This document shows positions 48,628 to 59,006 of a DNA stretch of 64,000 bases, piece by piece. The stretch is from Novipirellula galeiformis (GTDB lineage: Bacteria; Planctomycetota; Planctomycetia; Pirellulales; Pirellulaceae). The notes beneath the pieces are model-generated. The model worked only from the letters and a program-made list of their open reading frames with translations, had not been told where the DNA came from and did not search any database. A program made the position numbers and the translations under genes. The stretch is taken from the NCBI RefSeq assembly GCF_007860095.1, contig NZ_SJPT01000003.1, positions 703,764 through 767,763 on the forward strand. The letters are read 5' to 3'. Numbering within the stretch: the stretch's first letter is position 1; each line of letters begins with the position of its first letter.

Positions 48628-51600
48628 ATGAAACAACCCCTGTTAGAGCGCCGCAGCCCGCTGGGGGTCAACTATGCGTTGCTCATTTTGATGGTGTTCT
48701 TTTTCGTGCTGCCCTCGGTGTTTCGGGCGGCGCGTTTGAGTCTGGTCGATACCCAGAACGAAGTCAAAGATTGGTTGCCAAGTGATTTTCCTGAAACCGC
48801 CGAACTGGATTGGTTTGCGAATCACTTTGTAGGGGAAAGTTTCGTCTTAGCAACTTGGCCTGGGTGCACCAGCGGTGACCAGCGTTTGCAGTTGCTCGAG
48901 CAAAAACTACGTCATGAATCGGACGCTTACGATCCCGCCGCAGGGCGTTCGGAGGAAGTCCGCCAGGAATATGATCGCGCCCGCACCCAGGGCAAAGATC
49001 TGCAGTTGCTCAACACCGGGCGTAAGCATGACAACTGGGGCGCTGAAGATGAAAAGTGGGTGCGATCGGCTTCGGGGGAATGGTACTACATCACCCCCGA
49101 TGGAAAGCTGTATCGCTGGACCGAAGCAATGTCCGGCCCGGCGGCGCTGATCCGCGCGATCAAACGAGCCACCGGCCACTACAAACTTGAGGGGCAATTC
49201 GTCACTTCGTTTGGCGAAGCGTCTGACGACCAGGCGACAAACGCGTTCTACAACGATCCTTCGCTAATATGTGCCCCGCTTTTCCATACGGTTGAAACCG
49301 GCGACTCGATCGCGGGCGAATTAGCGTCCCCCGGGGGGGCGCTTTGGCCCATCGACCTGACGGACGAATCAAAGCGTGCGACCGTGGCGAGACGTTTGGC
49401 CTTGGAACGATTGACCGGGACGCTATTTGCCAATGCGGTCCCTTTCGAATTCGATTGGAGCGTTGAGTCATTTCGCGAAGAGGTTCCCGCGTCGCGTCGC
49501 GATGCCTTGCCTGAGACTTTTGATGTGCTCGTGCAAACGAACCTCGATCGCATTCTCGCGGAGCGTTTCAACGGTTCGCTCGACGAGTTGCGTGCCGCTC
49601 CGACCACCGATCAGGCGGAGGTTTGGTATGCAATCTATGATGCCTTGGAGGTGCCTCCGCCACCGCGATTGACTTGCGTGTTGGTGACCTTGACCGATAT
49701 TGCCAAGGACAACTTGCCCTATGTTTTGGGTCGTGGAGTTGCCGGTGGCCCACGCGGTCGGTTGCTGCAATTGGCCGAAGAATCCGGAGTCCGTCCACCG
49801 CCCGCGCCATCGACCGCACCTCCTCCGTTTAACAAGGAAGAGGTTGATCTGGTTTCGGGAATGCCGTCGCTTCACTTGGGCGGGCCTCCGGTGGACAACA
49901 CCGCGATCGATGAAGAGGGAACCATCACGTTGATTCGGCTATTGGGCTACAGCCTGATTGTCGGGATTGGGTTGTCGTATGTCTGTTTCCGCAGCATCAA
50001 GATCACGACGATGATCTTTGTGGTGGGCGGCAGCGCGGCGATGTTAAGCATGGCGATGGTTTGGTGGACCGGCGGCAAGGTCGATGCCATTTTGATGAGC
50101 ATGCCGTCGCTGGTCTACGTGCTGGGACTTGCCGGTGCAATTCACGTCGTCAACTATTACCGGGACGAGGTGCGTTCCAATGGAGAGGCGGGGGCCGCGG
50201 GCCGTGCGCTTCGCCATGCAATCGTGCCTTGTGCGCTGGCCTCGTTCACCACCGCGATTGGCTTGGGGTCGTTGGTCATTAGCAACTTGGCACCGATCAG
50301 CAACTTTGGGTTGTATTCCGCCATCGGCGTGTTGGTCACGCTGATCATCTTGTTCACCTACTTGCCATCCGCGCTGCAAACATTCGCGCCCGATGTGGAC
50401 CACGATGCGAAGGAAACAAACTCGCCCCCCCATCCCCAAGCTACAGGCCGAAACCCACAGCGGAACGGCAGCCCTGAGGAGGAGTCCACCGAAGGTCGAT
50501 TCGCCGAGTGGTGGGCAATGGTGGGACGCTGGATCACGGGCCATCACGCCCTCGTCAGCATCGTGTGTTTGACCGTTTTACTGCTCGGTTCGATCGGGCT
50601 AACGAAGATCAAAACCTCCGTCCAACTGCTAAAGTTGTTCGACTCCGGCTCACGCATCATTCGTGACTACGCTTGGTTGGAGGATCATTTTGGAAAACTG
50701 GTCCCGATGGAAATGATCGTGCGCGTGCCCACCTCGGCACTCGCAGAAAACATCACCGACGAACCAGCCAAAGCGATGCCGCCGCAGCGGGACGGGGCGG
50801 ACGAAGAGCCCAGCCAGGAATTCCGTATTGAAACACAGCCGCTCACGATACTCGAGCGAGCCGAGATGGTCGCACGGGTCAGCGAAGTGGTGCGCCGCAC
50901 ACTGGGCGAAACCGGAATGGACGTGGTCGGGCAAACCATGAGCGCCGATACGTTCTTGCCGCCGCTGCCACCACCGAGCAACTCCTATGACCCGGTTCGG
51001 TCGATGACCAACCGCCGACTGCTTGATTCACATCAGCAATTGCTGAGCAGTGATTATGTGCGGATTGAGAAAGAGGGCCCGTTTGCGGGCAGCGAATTGT
51101 GGCGAATCAGCTTGCGAGTCGGCGCGTTGTCGGATGTCGATTATGGGCGTTTCATTTACACGCTGCGAACTGCGGTGGAACCGGTGATGCGCGCCTACGA
51201 TACTCGCGAGGTCCTGCTCAGTGCACTCAAACGCGACGCCAAGGGGAACCCACAAAAGCTGTCGGGCAAAGACCGTGTCGTGCTGGTGGGACACAGCCGG
51301 CCCGAATCGCTGAACACCGCCAAATTGTTGATCGATGCCGAGACGATCGATACTCGCAGCATCTACCTCTCCACGCTCAAGGAACTATTAGCGAACGAAA
51401 AAATACGCGTTGGCTGGATCGATCCCGCTGCCCCCGATTCGAAGATCGAAGTCGGCAGCCCTAAGTGGGACCAGATGGTCGCCGCGACCAGCGCGTTGGT
51501 ATGGGTGGGTGAAGAGCCGGCCAATCCACAAATACGCAAGTCCGCAAAATGCTGGATTGACGCCACGTTGGTCGAAAATAAACGCGTCGCCGCCGCCTTG

Positions 51601-52479
51601 ACTCCCGACCGCTTTCCCAACGTCGATGGCTCTGGATCGCTACAAACGATTTACACCGGGGTCATTCCGGTAGTTTACAAAGCTCAACGAACGCTGCTCT
51701 ACAGCCTACTCGAATCGATGGCATTCGCGTTTTTCATGATTGCCATCGTGATGTCGCTGTTGCTCAATCCAGGCCGGATGCCTTGGTCATGGGCCCGATT
51801 GCCTAATCTCGGCAACGGCATCATGGCGGGCGCAATCGCAATGATTCCGAACGTGTTCCCCGTCCTGTTGGTGTTCGGAGTGATGTGCCATTTAGAGATC
51901 GCCATCGACATCGGCACGATGATGACCGCGTCGGTCGCGATGGGAGTGGCCGTGGACGATACGATTCACTTCCTGACTTGGTTCCGTACCAATTTGGATC
52001 GCGGCATGTCACGCGTCGACGCGGTAATCGAAACGTATCGCCGCGTCGGTCCCGCGATGACGCAAACGACCGTGGTCGGAGGACTCGGGCTGTTCATCTT
52101 TGCGTTGTCAACGTTCACTCCGACTCAGCGTTTCGGAACACTGATGCTAATGATGCTCGCGACCGCCTTGGTCGGTGACTTGATCCTATTGCCCGCCTTG
52201 TTAGCAGGCCCTGCAGGACGATGGTTCAAACCGCGAACGAGCGGCCCCGAGCCGACCCCCAATTTGAATAACGACGCAGGGGCGAAAGCAAACATCGATC
52301 CCCGCCACGAACCCAACCTCAAACACCCCATCAACGGCACGCATCCCGCCGAGGCCTCCAATACAACGGAAACGCACTACAAAGGGGACATTGAAAACGA
52401 ACACGATGATTTACCGAGCCTAAAAATCCATTTTCCGCCCGAGCGAATCGATCGGCCGCATCGCATGAAGCGAAAGTAA
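48628..52479 (+). CDS. MMPL/RND-superfamily exporter
   Basis: A 1283-residue inner-membrane protein of the RND superfamily, MMPL-like branch. Helix 1 (about 12-32) is followed by a long periplasmic domain (about 35-430), then five hydrophobic segments (about 432-590), a further helix near 640-660, a second periplasmic domain (about 665-1015), and the last group of helices (about 1025-1195). GVAVDDTIHFLTWF in the last group is the RND motif that holds proton-relay aspartates. The C-terminal 90 residues are polar and probably cytoplasmic. Such proteins export lipids or other hydrophobic compounds; the substrate is unknown. The ATG at 48628 is preferred over an in-frame TTG at 48574; no ribosome site is evident. 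Confidence 0.9.
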   Translation: MKQPLLERRSPLGVNYALLILMVFFFVLPSVFRAARLSLVDTQNEVKDWLPSDFPETAELDWFANHFVGESFVLATWPGCTSGDQRLQLLEQKLRHESDAYDPAAGRSEEVRQEYDRARTQGKDLQLLNTGRKHDNWGAEDEKWVRSASGEWYYITPDGKLYRWTEAMSGPAALIRAIKRATGHYKLEGQFVTSFGEASDDQATNAFYNDPSLICAPLFHTVETGDSIAGELASPGGALWPIDLTDESKRATVARRLALERLTGTLFANAVPFEFDWSVESFREEVPASRRDALPETFDVLVQTNLDRILAERFNGSLDELRAAPTTDQAEVWYAIYDALEVPPPPRLTCVLVTLTDIAKDNLPYVLGRGVAGGPRGRLLQLAEESGVRPPPAPSTAPPPFNKEEVDLVSGMPSLHLGGPPVDNTAIDEEGTITLIRLLGYSLIVGIGLSYVCFRSIKITTMIFVVGGSAAMLSMAMVWWTGGKVDAILMSMPSLVYVLGLAGAIHVVNYYRDEVRSNGEAGAAGRALRHAIVPCALASFTTAIGLGSLVISNLAPISNFGLYSAIGVLVTLIILFTYLPSALQTFAPDVDHDAKETNSPPHPQATGRNPQRNGSPEEESTEGRFAEWWAMVGRWITGHHALVSIVCLTVLLLGSIGLTKIKTSVQLLKLFDSGSRIIRDYAWLEDHFGKLVPMEMIVRVPTSALAENITDEPAKAMPPQRDGADEEPSQEFRIETQPLTILERAEMVARVSEVVRRTLGETGMDVVGQTMSADTFLPPLPPPSNSYDPVRSMTNRRLLDSHQQLLSSDYVRIEKEGPFAGSELWRISLRVGALSDVDYGRFIYTLRTAVEPVMRAYDTREVLLSALKRDAKGNPQKLSGKDRVVLVGHSRPESLNTAKLLIDAETIDTRSIYLSTLKELLANEKIRVGWIDPAAPDSKIEVGSPKWDQMVAATSALVWVGEEPANPQIRKSAKCWIDATLVENKRVAAALTPDRFPNVDGSGSLQTIYTGVIPVVYKAQRTLLYSLLESMAFAFFMIAIVMSLLLNPGRMPWSWARLPNLGNGIMAGAIAMIPNVFPVLLVFGVMCHLEIAIDIGTMMTASVAMGVAVDDTIHFLTWFRTNLDRGMSRVDAVIETYRRVGPAMTQTTVVGGLGLFIFALSTFTPTQRFGTLMLMMLATALVGDLILLPALLAGPAGRWFKPRTSGPEPTPNLNNDAGAKANIDPRHEPNLKHPINGTHPAEASNTTETHYKGDIENEHDDLPSLKIHFPPERIDRPHRMKRK

Positions 52480-52548
52480 CGCCCCGTCAACGCTTCAAAA
52501 TCGAGCGGGCGAAGCTTTGCCATAAACAGGACGCTGCACAGCGATTGA

Positions 52549-53601
52549 TCATCGTGTGAACTGAAGCCACGCTTGTTCGATCGATTCCGCATTGGGCGAA
52601 TCATCATGAGCGATGTAGCGATACGATGCGGTATAGGTTTCGCTCGGTTCGATCGTGAACTCGCCATCCACCATCGGCGCAAAACAGAAATAGGGTTTGC
52701 TGGGGTGCAAACGCACCGCCTGAGGAAAACGGAAATTGTCTTTGTGGCTGAGCATCGCAACACCGCACAATTTGCCATCGACACGCCCGAACAAATCGAC
52801 CCATTTCACATGTGAACCGTTCCCCGCAAACCGCCGCTCTCCTCGGCTGGTTAAAAATTGATGTTTGGCGACATCCAAGCTCGGCAACGCCAAACGAGGA
52901 TCGGATTCTTTCGCCTGCACGAATTGTCGGATCGCTTTTTCGCTCTCCGCGGTCACCCATTGATTGTTACCACGAATCGCCATCCCACCGTAATGGTATT
53001 GATTCACCCTGAGGGGCGAGTCTGCGATACAGGTGATTTCGGAGCGAATATCGAGCACGAATCCAGGGTCGGTATCCGCATAAACCTGAACCGTCCATCG
53101 CTCTCGCAGCACTGGTTTGGCTTGATCGGAAACGGGATAAGCTTGGTGCAGTAACTCGACCGTGAAGGTGCCGACTTCATCCCCGCTTTGAACCTCGATG
53201 ACCTTGTCGTGCGACACCCCTCCCGTACGTTTGTGTTGGTTCCAAAAATCAATTGGCTGGCCTTCGAACGACGTGTCCACGAACGCGCCGAACAGGGCGT
53301 GCTGATGAGCATGGTCGGGGGCAAAATCCCCTGTCACGATCCGCCCGCTCGGCGAGTACAGCGGATGAATGTAACCGCTGCGCCGATAAATCGCGTCGAT
53401 GCCCTGCGGTGGCTCTTGAACCGCTTTGTTGTAGACAAGCACCGGTTTGCCACGCACGCTGACACGGATGAACTCGGTCGTTTCAGTGCACTCGACAATC
53501 GACGTCGCATCGGATTGAGCGAACAAGAGACCCTTCGAATCCGCGAACATCAGGGTCGCGATCATGAAACAGCAAACCGAGAGCGTCTTGCGACTTGGCA
53601 T
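52549..53601 (-). CDS. DUF6807 (PmoA-like) exported protein
   Basis: A 350-residue exported protein of the family annotated as PmoA-like or DUF6807, common in planctomycetes and other polysaccharide degraders. The name PmoA is historical and does not imply methane oxidation. A signal peptide covers about 1-28 (MPSRKTLSVCCFMIATLMF onward, ending LFAQS). Landmarks: YIHPLYSPSGRIVTGDF, DHAHQHALFGAFVDTSF, and FCFAPMVDGEFTIEPSE near the end. The beta-rich fold resembles carbohydrate-active proteins; activity is unknown. The start at 53601 is set by the signal peptide. Confidence 0.85.
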   Translation of the reverse strand: MPSRKTLSVCCFMIATLMFADSKGLLFAQSDATSIVECTETTEFIRVSVRGKPVLVYNKAVQEPPQGIDAIYRRSGYIHPLYSPSGRIVTGDFAPDHAHQHALFGAFVDTSFEGQPIDFWNQHKRTGGVSHDKVIEVQSGDEVGTFTVELLHQAYPVSDQAKPVLRERWTVQVYADTDPGFVLDIRSEITCIADSPLRVNQYHYGGMAIRGNNQWVTAESEKAIRQFVQAKESDPRLALPSLDVAKHQFLTSRGERRFAGNGSHVKWVDLFGRVDGKLCGVAMLSHKDNFRFPQAVRLHPSKPYFCFAPMVDGEFTIEPSETYTASYRYIAHDDSPNAESIEQAWLQFTR

Positions 53602-53858
53602 GTTCGAGCCTAGTAGGTGTGGGAGAGAGAGAACACAAACGATCCCGATTATAGAGCAAGGTTGCACACTCAACCTAGCGCGTCACGCCCACCGCCAGTG
53701 GATGCTGCACGCTTCTGTAACTGCACGGCCCCGGATTACCGGAGAGAGCTTCGCCTGGACACAAAGCGATGCTGCGATGGATTCGCCCTGTCACTCCCAC
53801 GGCAATTTCATCGCGACCGCAAAAACCGATATGCCGCATCCCTACTCGGCGAGCAGAA

Positions 53859-54734
53859 CTAATGGCGAGCGAAGATGACAAGAATAACAGCAACGGTTAA
53901 CAGCCCCGCCCCCACCATCCGCGTGACCATCGTTTGGTGACCATGGTCAGCTTCGGCACCGCCCCAGGTTTTCGCAACGGCCCAAGCCAGTGCGACGCCC
54001 CACAAGCCACGCAGCGCGTAGACAACATTGATACGTGCTGCGTCTCCAAACGCGGCCACGGCAACGGTAATACAAAGGGCTTGCAGAGCCACGAATGTCG
54101 CCCCAGGCAAAAGATTCGCGAGGAGTTGCGAGTCCTTTAACTTGGACCACTCGACCCACGGAGCAAGTCCCAACGAGACCAAACCAAGGATCCAGAAAAC
54201 GACGGGAAGAAATCGCCCCGGCCCCCAGGCCGGCGACCACGTTTGCACCAAGAAGTCAAACGTGGCGAAACACGTCGCCGCAGCGAGGGCGAACACAATT
54301 GTCATCACGATATGGTGGAAGTGACCACGCCCGGTCCACTGGATCAACGCAATCCCCAAGGCGGCAAGCGCAGCGGCATACCACACCGATTTGGGCAGCG
54401 TCTCACCACCGACAAATGTCAAAAGCATGGCCACCAAGACAACCTTGACGCCGAAAATCGGCGCGGCAACGGACACATCCCCACGCCCGACTGAGAGCAA
54501 GGTGAACGCCAACCCCATCATAAACAGGGCAGCAATGACCGCAGGCTGCCAAAACATCGCCCACGCTTGAAGCGTTCCTCCCAGCAGCCAAAGGAACGAA
54601 AATGCGATCGAAGTGAACAAGTTCGATACAAACATGACCGTGATCGGTCCCGCTCCGGCTTCGCCAGATCTTTTCACAAAGATCAACCCAAAGACAAACA
54701 GGATGCTGGCGAGCAGTGGCAAAAGTAAATGCAT
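53859..54734 (-). CDS. EamA/DMT-family transporter
   Basis: A 291-residue membrane protein with ten hydrophobic helices in two repeats of five, the fold of the drug/metabolite transporter superfamily. Typical stretches are VAAPIFGVKVVLVAMLLTFVGGETL (named by APIFGVKVVLVAML) and INVVYALRGLWGVALAWAV (named by NVVYALRGLWGV), which match the conserved ends of the EamA units. The substrate is unknown. It starts at the ATG at 54734 and stands alone; a tandem repeat lies upstream. Confidence 0.88.
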   Translation of the reverse strand: MHLLLPLLASILFVFGLIFVKRSGEAGAGPITVMFVSNLFTSIAFSFLWLLGGTLQAWAMFWQPAVIAALFMMGLAFTLLSVGRGDVSVAAPIFGVKVVLVAMLLTFVGGETLPKSVWYAAALAALGIALIQWTGRGHFHHIVMTIVFALAAATCFATFDFLVQTWSPAWGPGRFLPVVFWILGLVSLGLAPWVEWSKLKDSQLLANLLPGATFVALQALCITVAVAAFGDAARINVVYALRGLWGVALAWAVAKTWGGAEADHGHQTMVTRMVGAGLLTVAVILVIFARH

Positions 54735-54784
54735 GGTAGCCGTAACCTACACCGCAAACCAAGAGCGTTGAACCACGTGTGGCC

Positions 54785-54862
54785 CCCGTGAAGTGTGAAC
54801 CCCGTGACATTTGGCCCCAGTGACATGTGACCCCAGTGACACTGGCCCCAGCGACATGTGAC
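54785..54862. repeat. 15/16-bp tandem repeat, about five units
   Basis: Units of CCCCAGTGACATGTGA alternating with CCCCAGTGACACTGG-type, decaying toward both ends. The array lies between the DUF3859 gene's stop and the EamA gene's start. Confidence 0.85.
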
Positions 54863-54903
54863 CGAACACTCCTTCGGAGTGTCGCCAGAGCCCCCCCCGC
54901 CCT

Positions 54904-55317
54904 CTATGGGCCCTCTGGAGACTGCTTCACCTCGCGGTAAAGCTCAAAGGTTTTCTCGGCAACGATCTTTTCATCAAGCTCGATCGCCAACGTCCAAAGC
55001 CCAAGCTTGTCTTCGATTGGATCCCAGATCGTATCGCCAAGATAAAAGTTCCAATCGTTTTGCTTGACGTACACATCCCCATCAAACGGAAGCCGTCGTT
55101 TTCCCTCGGCATCCAAGATCCCAGGATGATCAATGCAATAATGCAACGATTGATTTTTAGCGTTCTTAATGTTGACGACAAAACCAAACTCGACGCCCAC
55201 CTTGGCGTGCACCGTGGTCGTCGATTGGATGAATCGAGGCAACTCCTTTGATTCGGCGTCCCAGTGCGCGTAGATGCCAAACGTTCGCATCCGAACCTCT
55301 GGTTTTCGTTTTGCCAT
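54904..55317 (-). CDS. DUF3859 domain protein
   Basis: A 137-residue soluble protein of the DUF3859 family. Recognised from FGIYAHWDAESKELPRFI, VGVEFGFVVNIKNAK, CIDHPGILD, NDWNFYLGDTIWDPIEDKLG and the end TLAIELDEKIVAEKTFEL. No signal peptide is present. The function is not known. The ATG at 55317 (MAKRKPE) is chosen because the family starts here; the frame is open 113 residues further upstream but that stretch is Pro/Arg-rich and overlaps a terminator, so it is not coding. Confidence 0.85.
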   Translation of the reverse strand: MAKRKPEVRMRTFGIYAHWDAESKELPRFIQSTTTVHAKVGVEFGFVVNIKNAKNQSLHYCIDHPGILDAEGKRRLPFDGDVYVKQNDWNFYLGDTIWDPIEDKLGLWTLAIELDEKIVAEKTFELYREVKQSPEGP

Positions 55318-55622
55318 AAGACTTGCTAAGTAAAAGGATGCTCTACAAAAGGATGCGAATCGCTCGACAGGCGACGCCCGGGGACTGGCCGCCTGCGGAG
55401 GAAGAGGGCGGAACCATGGAGCCCATGGCATACCCGAAGCGATGATATCGCCGGGAACGATGGCACGCCAGGAACGCTCCAGAGGCGAGCCCCCCAACGA
55501 CTCCCTGTGCGTCGGTCGCTGAGGTGGGCACGGCGCGATGCAATTGGCTTGACATCGAGCTTTCACCAGCCTCATCGACATGCGTCTCGGATGCGTTTGC
55601 TCGTCAACGCGGCATGGAAACG

Positions 55623-55658
55623 AAAAAACCTTGAGGACCGCATCAACGTTCCTCAAGG
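55623..55658 (-). terminator. Rho-independent terminator after the lipoprotein gene
   Basis: On the minus strand a nine-base stem CCTTGAGGA/TCCTCAAGG with a 12-base loop is followed by TTTTTT. It lies about 50 bases after the stop of the lipoprotein gene at 55709 and closes the DUF1559 + lipoprotein unit. The remaining bases of the gap 55318-55708 show nothing else. Confidence 0.9.
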
Positions 55659-55708
55659 TCTCGTGCGCGTTATTCGCCCAACGGACGCATTAAGCCCTAC
55701 GCCTCGAC

Positions 55709-56155
55709 TTATTCCGCGAGATCAAAATTGATCTCGTTGTCTTCGCCGGCTTTGACGGAGGCCGTCAAACCCGACTTCGAAGGGTCGCTGTAGCGACTGG
55801 GGATCAACGAAGTGGAACCGGTCGCCGCTTCGGCGTCGATGGAATCCTCTCCCGTCATCGCCACCACCATCACGTTGTATTCGCCTGGGGGAACCCCATC
55901 CGATTCACTATAGGTTCCCAGCGAATACTCACCGTCAGGGCCGATGTTGGCGTCGGCGGTCGGGCCAGCACCTGAGGCGATGAAGATCACCGAACCGCTT
56001 GGCAGCGGTTGCCCCTTGTAAGTGACCTTTCCCGTAACCGGAACGGTCGCCATTTCGTTGGAGGGAGTGCACCCCGCCAAACCGAGCGACAAGCTAGCCA
56101 GAATGGCGGGGACCATCAACATTTGGATAGAACGGAATTGCATAGGGTATCTCAA
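55709..56155 (-). CDS. Small lipoprotein with carboxypeptidase-regulatory-like fold
   Basis: A 148-residue predicted lipoprotein: hydrophobic segment and lipobox LGLAGC (Cys about 29). The mature part is beta-rich, with VPVTGKVTYKGQPLPSGSVIF and GPDGEYSLGT, the pattern of transthyretin- or carboxypeptidase-regulatory-like domains. Such small lipoproteins are regularly encoded directly after DUF1559 genes in planctomycetes, as here (73-base gap). The role is unknown; a shared surface structure with the prepilin-like partner is an inference. A second ATG (MQFRSIQM) lies 12 bases downstream and could be the real start. Confidence 0.85.
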   Translation of the reverse strand: MRYPMQFRSIQMLMVPAILASLSLGLAGCTPSNEMATVPVTGKVTYKGQPLPSGSVIFIASGAGPTADANIGPDGEYSLGTYSESDGVPPGEYNVMVVAMTGEDSIDAEAATGSTSLIPSRYSDPSKSGLTASVKAGEDNEINFDLAE

Positions 56156-56228
56156 GTCAAACGATAAAAAGGATGATTTTGCCTCCGGCAGTCGTCCGCC
56201 GGAGGAAGCGACCGCCGCCGCGGCTTAC

Positions 56229-57164
56229 TCAGTACTCGCCGATCACTTCGCCACCGTTGCGGGTTGCCAGCGATTTGAAGAGATTCATGTCGATCGAATC
56301 CGTGATGAACCGGACGGAACCGTCACACAGTAGCGACTGAACCCCACCGGGGTGTTCGCTGGTGTAGGGCGTTGAGTTGTAAAAGAAGGTCCCGCGGAAA
56401 TTGATCGGAAACTGAACATTCTTGCTGTCGAGCATCAGTCGTTTTGTGGGAGGGGTGGTGTAATAGTAGTAGCCCCAAGTCCACGGCTGAATCCCACCAA
56501 ATCCGCGTTTGTTTGTGCTAGTCCAGCCCCTCGACGAGGACGACTCGCCCAACAGGATCGTGTTTGAAGTGCCATCGATGATGTCACGAAATTTTGTTTT
56601 GCTGTGCGGGTACATGACGCCGGTGTTGGCCCAGCGGTAGTTAACATCGTCCGAAGGGTTGGTCACGTCCTCGATGGGGCCCGCGCAGGCGCGATAATGC
56701 AGTGCGCCATGACCGCCACTCTGGTAGCTAGTGATATCAGGATTGCCGTCGGCTAAAGGCGACGAGGGACAGGCCAGCGTCGGCACGGTGCCCCAAATTT
56801 CATTGCTGCCGAAATGGGGCGGCGTATCGTGTCGGTAAGGAGCGCATTGGGTAAACGGGGTGGCCGAGAACGCTTCCATCGCCTCGACACGCGACCCTTG
56901 TTCCATATAAGGGAACAAACGCGGCGCCCAGCCCATCAGGTAGCCGCTGGCAGTAAGACTTCCCAACGGGAACGACCGCATCGAGTCGTGATAGTTATGA
57001 AACCCGAGCCCCAACTGCTTCAGATTGTTGCTGCATTGCATGCGGCGCGCCGCTTCACGAGCTGCCTGAACCGCCGGCAACAACAAACCAACCAATACAC
57101 CAATGATCGCGATAACGACCAATAACTCGACTAGCGTGAAACCACGCTGCGTACTTTTTTTCAT
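56229..57164 (-). CDS. DUF1559 prepilin-like protein
   Basis: A 311-residue DUF1559 protein. It begins with a prepilin signal, [18 protein letters not shown], and the usual [19 protein letters not shown]. The C-terminal H-X9-DG motif (HPGGVQSLLCDG) that defines the family is followed by SVRFITDSIDMNLF. Planctomycetes carry tens to hundreds of such genes; they are thought to form or decorate surface fibres, but this is not proven. GAGGGTCC lies directly before the ATG. The lipoprotein gene follows 73 bases downstream, and the unit ends at the terminator at 55623. It is more distant from the other two DUF1559 genes here than they are from each other. Confidence 0.95.
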   Translation of the reverse strand: MKKSTQRGFTLVELLVVIAIIGVLVGLLLPAVQAAREAARRMQCSNNLKQLGLGFHNYHDSMRSFPLGSLTASGYLMGWAPRLFPYMEQGSRVEAMEAFSATPFTQCAPYRHDTPPHFGSNEIWGTVPTLACPSSPLADGNPDITSYQSGGHGALHYRACAGPIEDVTNPSDDVNYRWANTGVMYPHSKTKFRDIIDGTSNTILLGESSSSRGWTSTNKRGFGGIQPWTWGYYYYTTPPTKRLMLDSKNVQFPINFRGTFFYNSTPYTSEHPGGVQSLLCDGSVRFITDSIDMNLFKSLATRNGGEVIGEY

Positions 57165-57998
57165 AGGACCCTCTTCGACAAAAAAAATAAACTTAACACC
57201 AGTTTGGGCAAACGCAGCGAACTCTACTATGTGCGTCCCCCTATGGTCAAGCAGCGAATTGAAAAGGAAGCGAATAAGCGAAGGAATCGACCACGCTCAG
57301 GCGGGTCAACGCCATCCACTCGAGTGAGACAAGCTGTCTGTTACACCGGTGCCACACCCCCTCGTTTAGACGCAAGTCCAACAAGCCGTTTTCGTACGCC
57401 GCCCACAAAGCCGGAATCACCCCCTTCAAGCGACCCTACGGCAAAGAAACCATGCCTTAAGAAATACACAATCAGCCGGCGGCGATTTCCAAGCGTTGCA
57501 ATCGCAAGAACCGGTCAAACCTACACGTTTGTCGACAAGATCGACACAATGCGTTGCAATCTGACTGACATCGAACTGTGCTCGGCTCAACAAGTGTGCA
57601 TCTCCGGTTCGCTCATGCGCCACCGCTGCATGGAAGCGAAAGATTTTGAGGATCGAATCAACGCTCCTCGTTCGATGCGGAAAGAGCGGCGAGAAAAGGT
57701 CAGGCAAAATCGGTGCAGGAGAAGACACCGGATTCGACTTGTCAGCGTGTTGACTTAAGCCGCTCCAAACAAATCAAGGATGACCTTCACTCCGCAAGAG
57801 TCGCGTTACAGGAGCCTATGCCCGCAGTGTGAAAGGAGAGATGGTTTAATCAACGTCCCGTTACGGGGGGGCGAAGTGAAAAAAGGGGCGTGACAATTTG
57901 CCGCCTCAGGAAAAACATCCGTTGGGGGGCGAGTACTTACCATCAGGGGACAGCGTAATTAGAATGCGATACTTCATTACGAACATCATCTAGGAAAA
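57165..57998. other. Intergenic region between divergent DUF1559 genes
   Basis: About 830 bases without a supported gene. A segment at 57627-57680 (ATGGAAGCGAAAGATTTTGA then GGATCGAATCAACGCTCCTC) resembles the terminator region at 55615-55660 (ATGGAAACGAAAAAACCTTG then AGGACCGCATCAACGTTCCTC). It may be the remnant of a further DUF1559-lipoprotein unit. Confidence 0.5.
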
Positions 57999-59006
57999 AT
58001 GAAAAGCATGAGAAAAACAGCTAGACCAGCATTTACGCTGGTGGAATTACTCGTGGTCATCGCGATCATCGGTGTTTTGGTTGGGCTGCTGCTGCCGGCG
58101 GTCCAGGCGGCTCGCGAAGCAGCTCGCCGCATGCAGTGCAGCAACAACCTCAAGCAGGTGGGGCTGGCGCTGCACAACTATCACGACACGTTCCGCAAGT
58201 TTCCCCAAGGCGCGCGGGTCGGTCTAACGGAACCCAACAGTTGGCGATTCGCATTGCTCCCTTATTTGGAGCAACAAGCGATTTTCGATCTTGCCAAGGC
58301 CGCACAAGGAGCGGGCACACGGGTCAACTTTTATCCCAAGGGAAATACCGCGCACACGCTCGCGGATTACAACGTCTATACCCAGCCGATGGTGAACCTA
58401 GTCCTCCCGGCTTATGCGTGCCCCTCCAGCGCCACCCCGGAAATTTACACTTACAGCTCGAACTTCGCCGGGCTCGGCACACAGCGGGTCGGTTACGTGG
58501 GAATCATGGGAGCGTATCCCGATCCGATGGGCCGCTCAACGGCGTCCTACCCGACTCAGTATGGGAGCTATGCGACCAACAACGGAGGTCTGTTGATCAA
58601 CGAGAACAAAGCGTTCCGCGACATCACCGACGGAACCTCCAATACGATCGTTGTCGGCGAGCAATCCGGAAACGCTCAGTTTCCGACACGGACTGCGAAC
58701 TACCACTCCGGTTGGTCCGGTTACGGTTACTCCGGAACCATCACGGATTGGCAGGCCGCCGGATCGAACCAGCACCGGTTTGGCTCGGGGCTGACGGCGG
58801 TCTACCATTCGCCCAACCCTAGTTCGTTGGGTGCCGAGGCCAATGCAGAGTGGGACAGCAACACGCCGCTCACCTCTTACCATCCCGGTGGCGTTCACGC
58901 ATTGCTGGCCGATGGATCAACCCAGTTCATAACCGATTCGATTGAGCTGGCCCTTTTACTGAAACTTTCTACCCGCGACGATGGACAGGTGATTGAAGAA
59001 TGGTAA
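57999..59006 (+). CDS. DUF1559 prepilin-like protein, tandem copy 1
   Basis: A 335-residue DUF1559 protein: prepilin signal [38 protein letters not shown], and the C-terminal [13 protein letters not shown] (H-X9-DG). TAGGAAAA precedes the ATG. It is the first of two tandem copies; the second begins 2379 bases further on. The N-terminal two thirds of the two genes differ at roughly one base in seven by eye, whereas the last 200 bases are nearly identical. The stop overlaps the lipoprotein start (ATGGTAATG), so the pair is translationally coupled. Confidence 0.95.
   Translation: MKSMRKTARPAFTLVELLVVIAIIGVLVGLLLPAVQAAREAARRMQCSNNLKQVGLALHNYHDTFRKFPQGARVGLTEPNSWRFALLPYLEQQAIFDLAKAAQGAGTRVNFYPKGNTAHTLADYNVYTQPMVNLVLPAYACPSSATPEIYTYSSNFAGLGTQRVGYVGIMGAYPDPMGRSTASYPTQYGSYATNNGGLLINENKAFRDITDGTSNTIVVGEQSGNAQFPTRTANYHSGWSGYGYSGTITDWQAAGSNQHRFGSGLTAVYHSPNPSSLGAEANAEWDSNTPLTSYHPGGVHALLADGSTQFITDSIELALLLKLSTRDDGQVIEEW

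Noticed and set aside
57204-57758. A 184-residue open frame in the gap between DUF1559 genes
   Set aside because: It has Arg/Pro-rich shadow-like composition, no ribosome site and no recognised motif.
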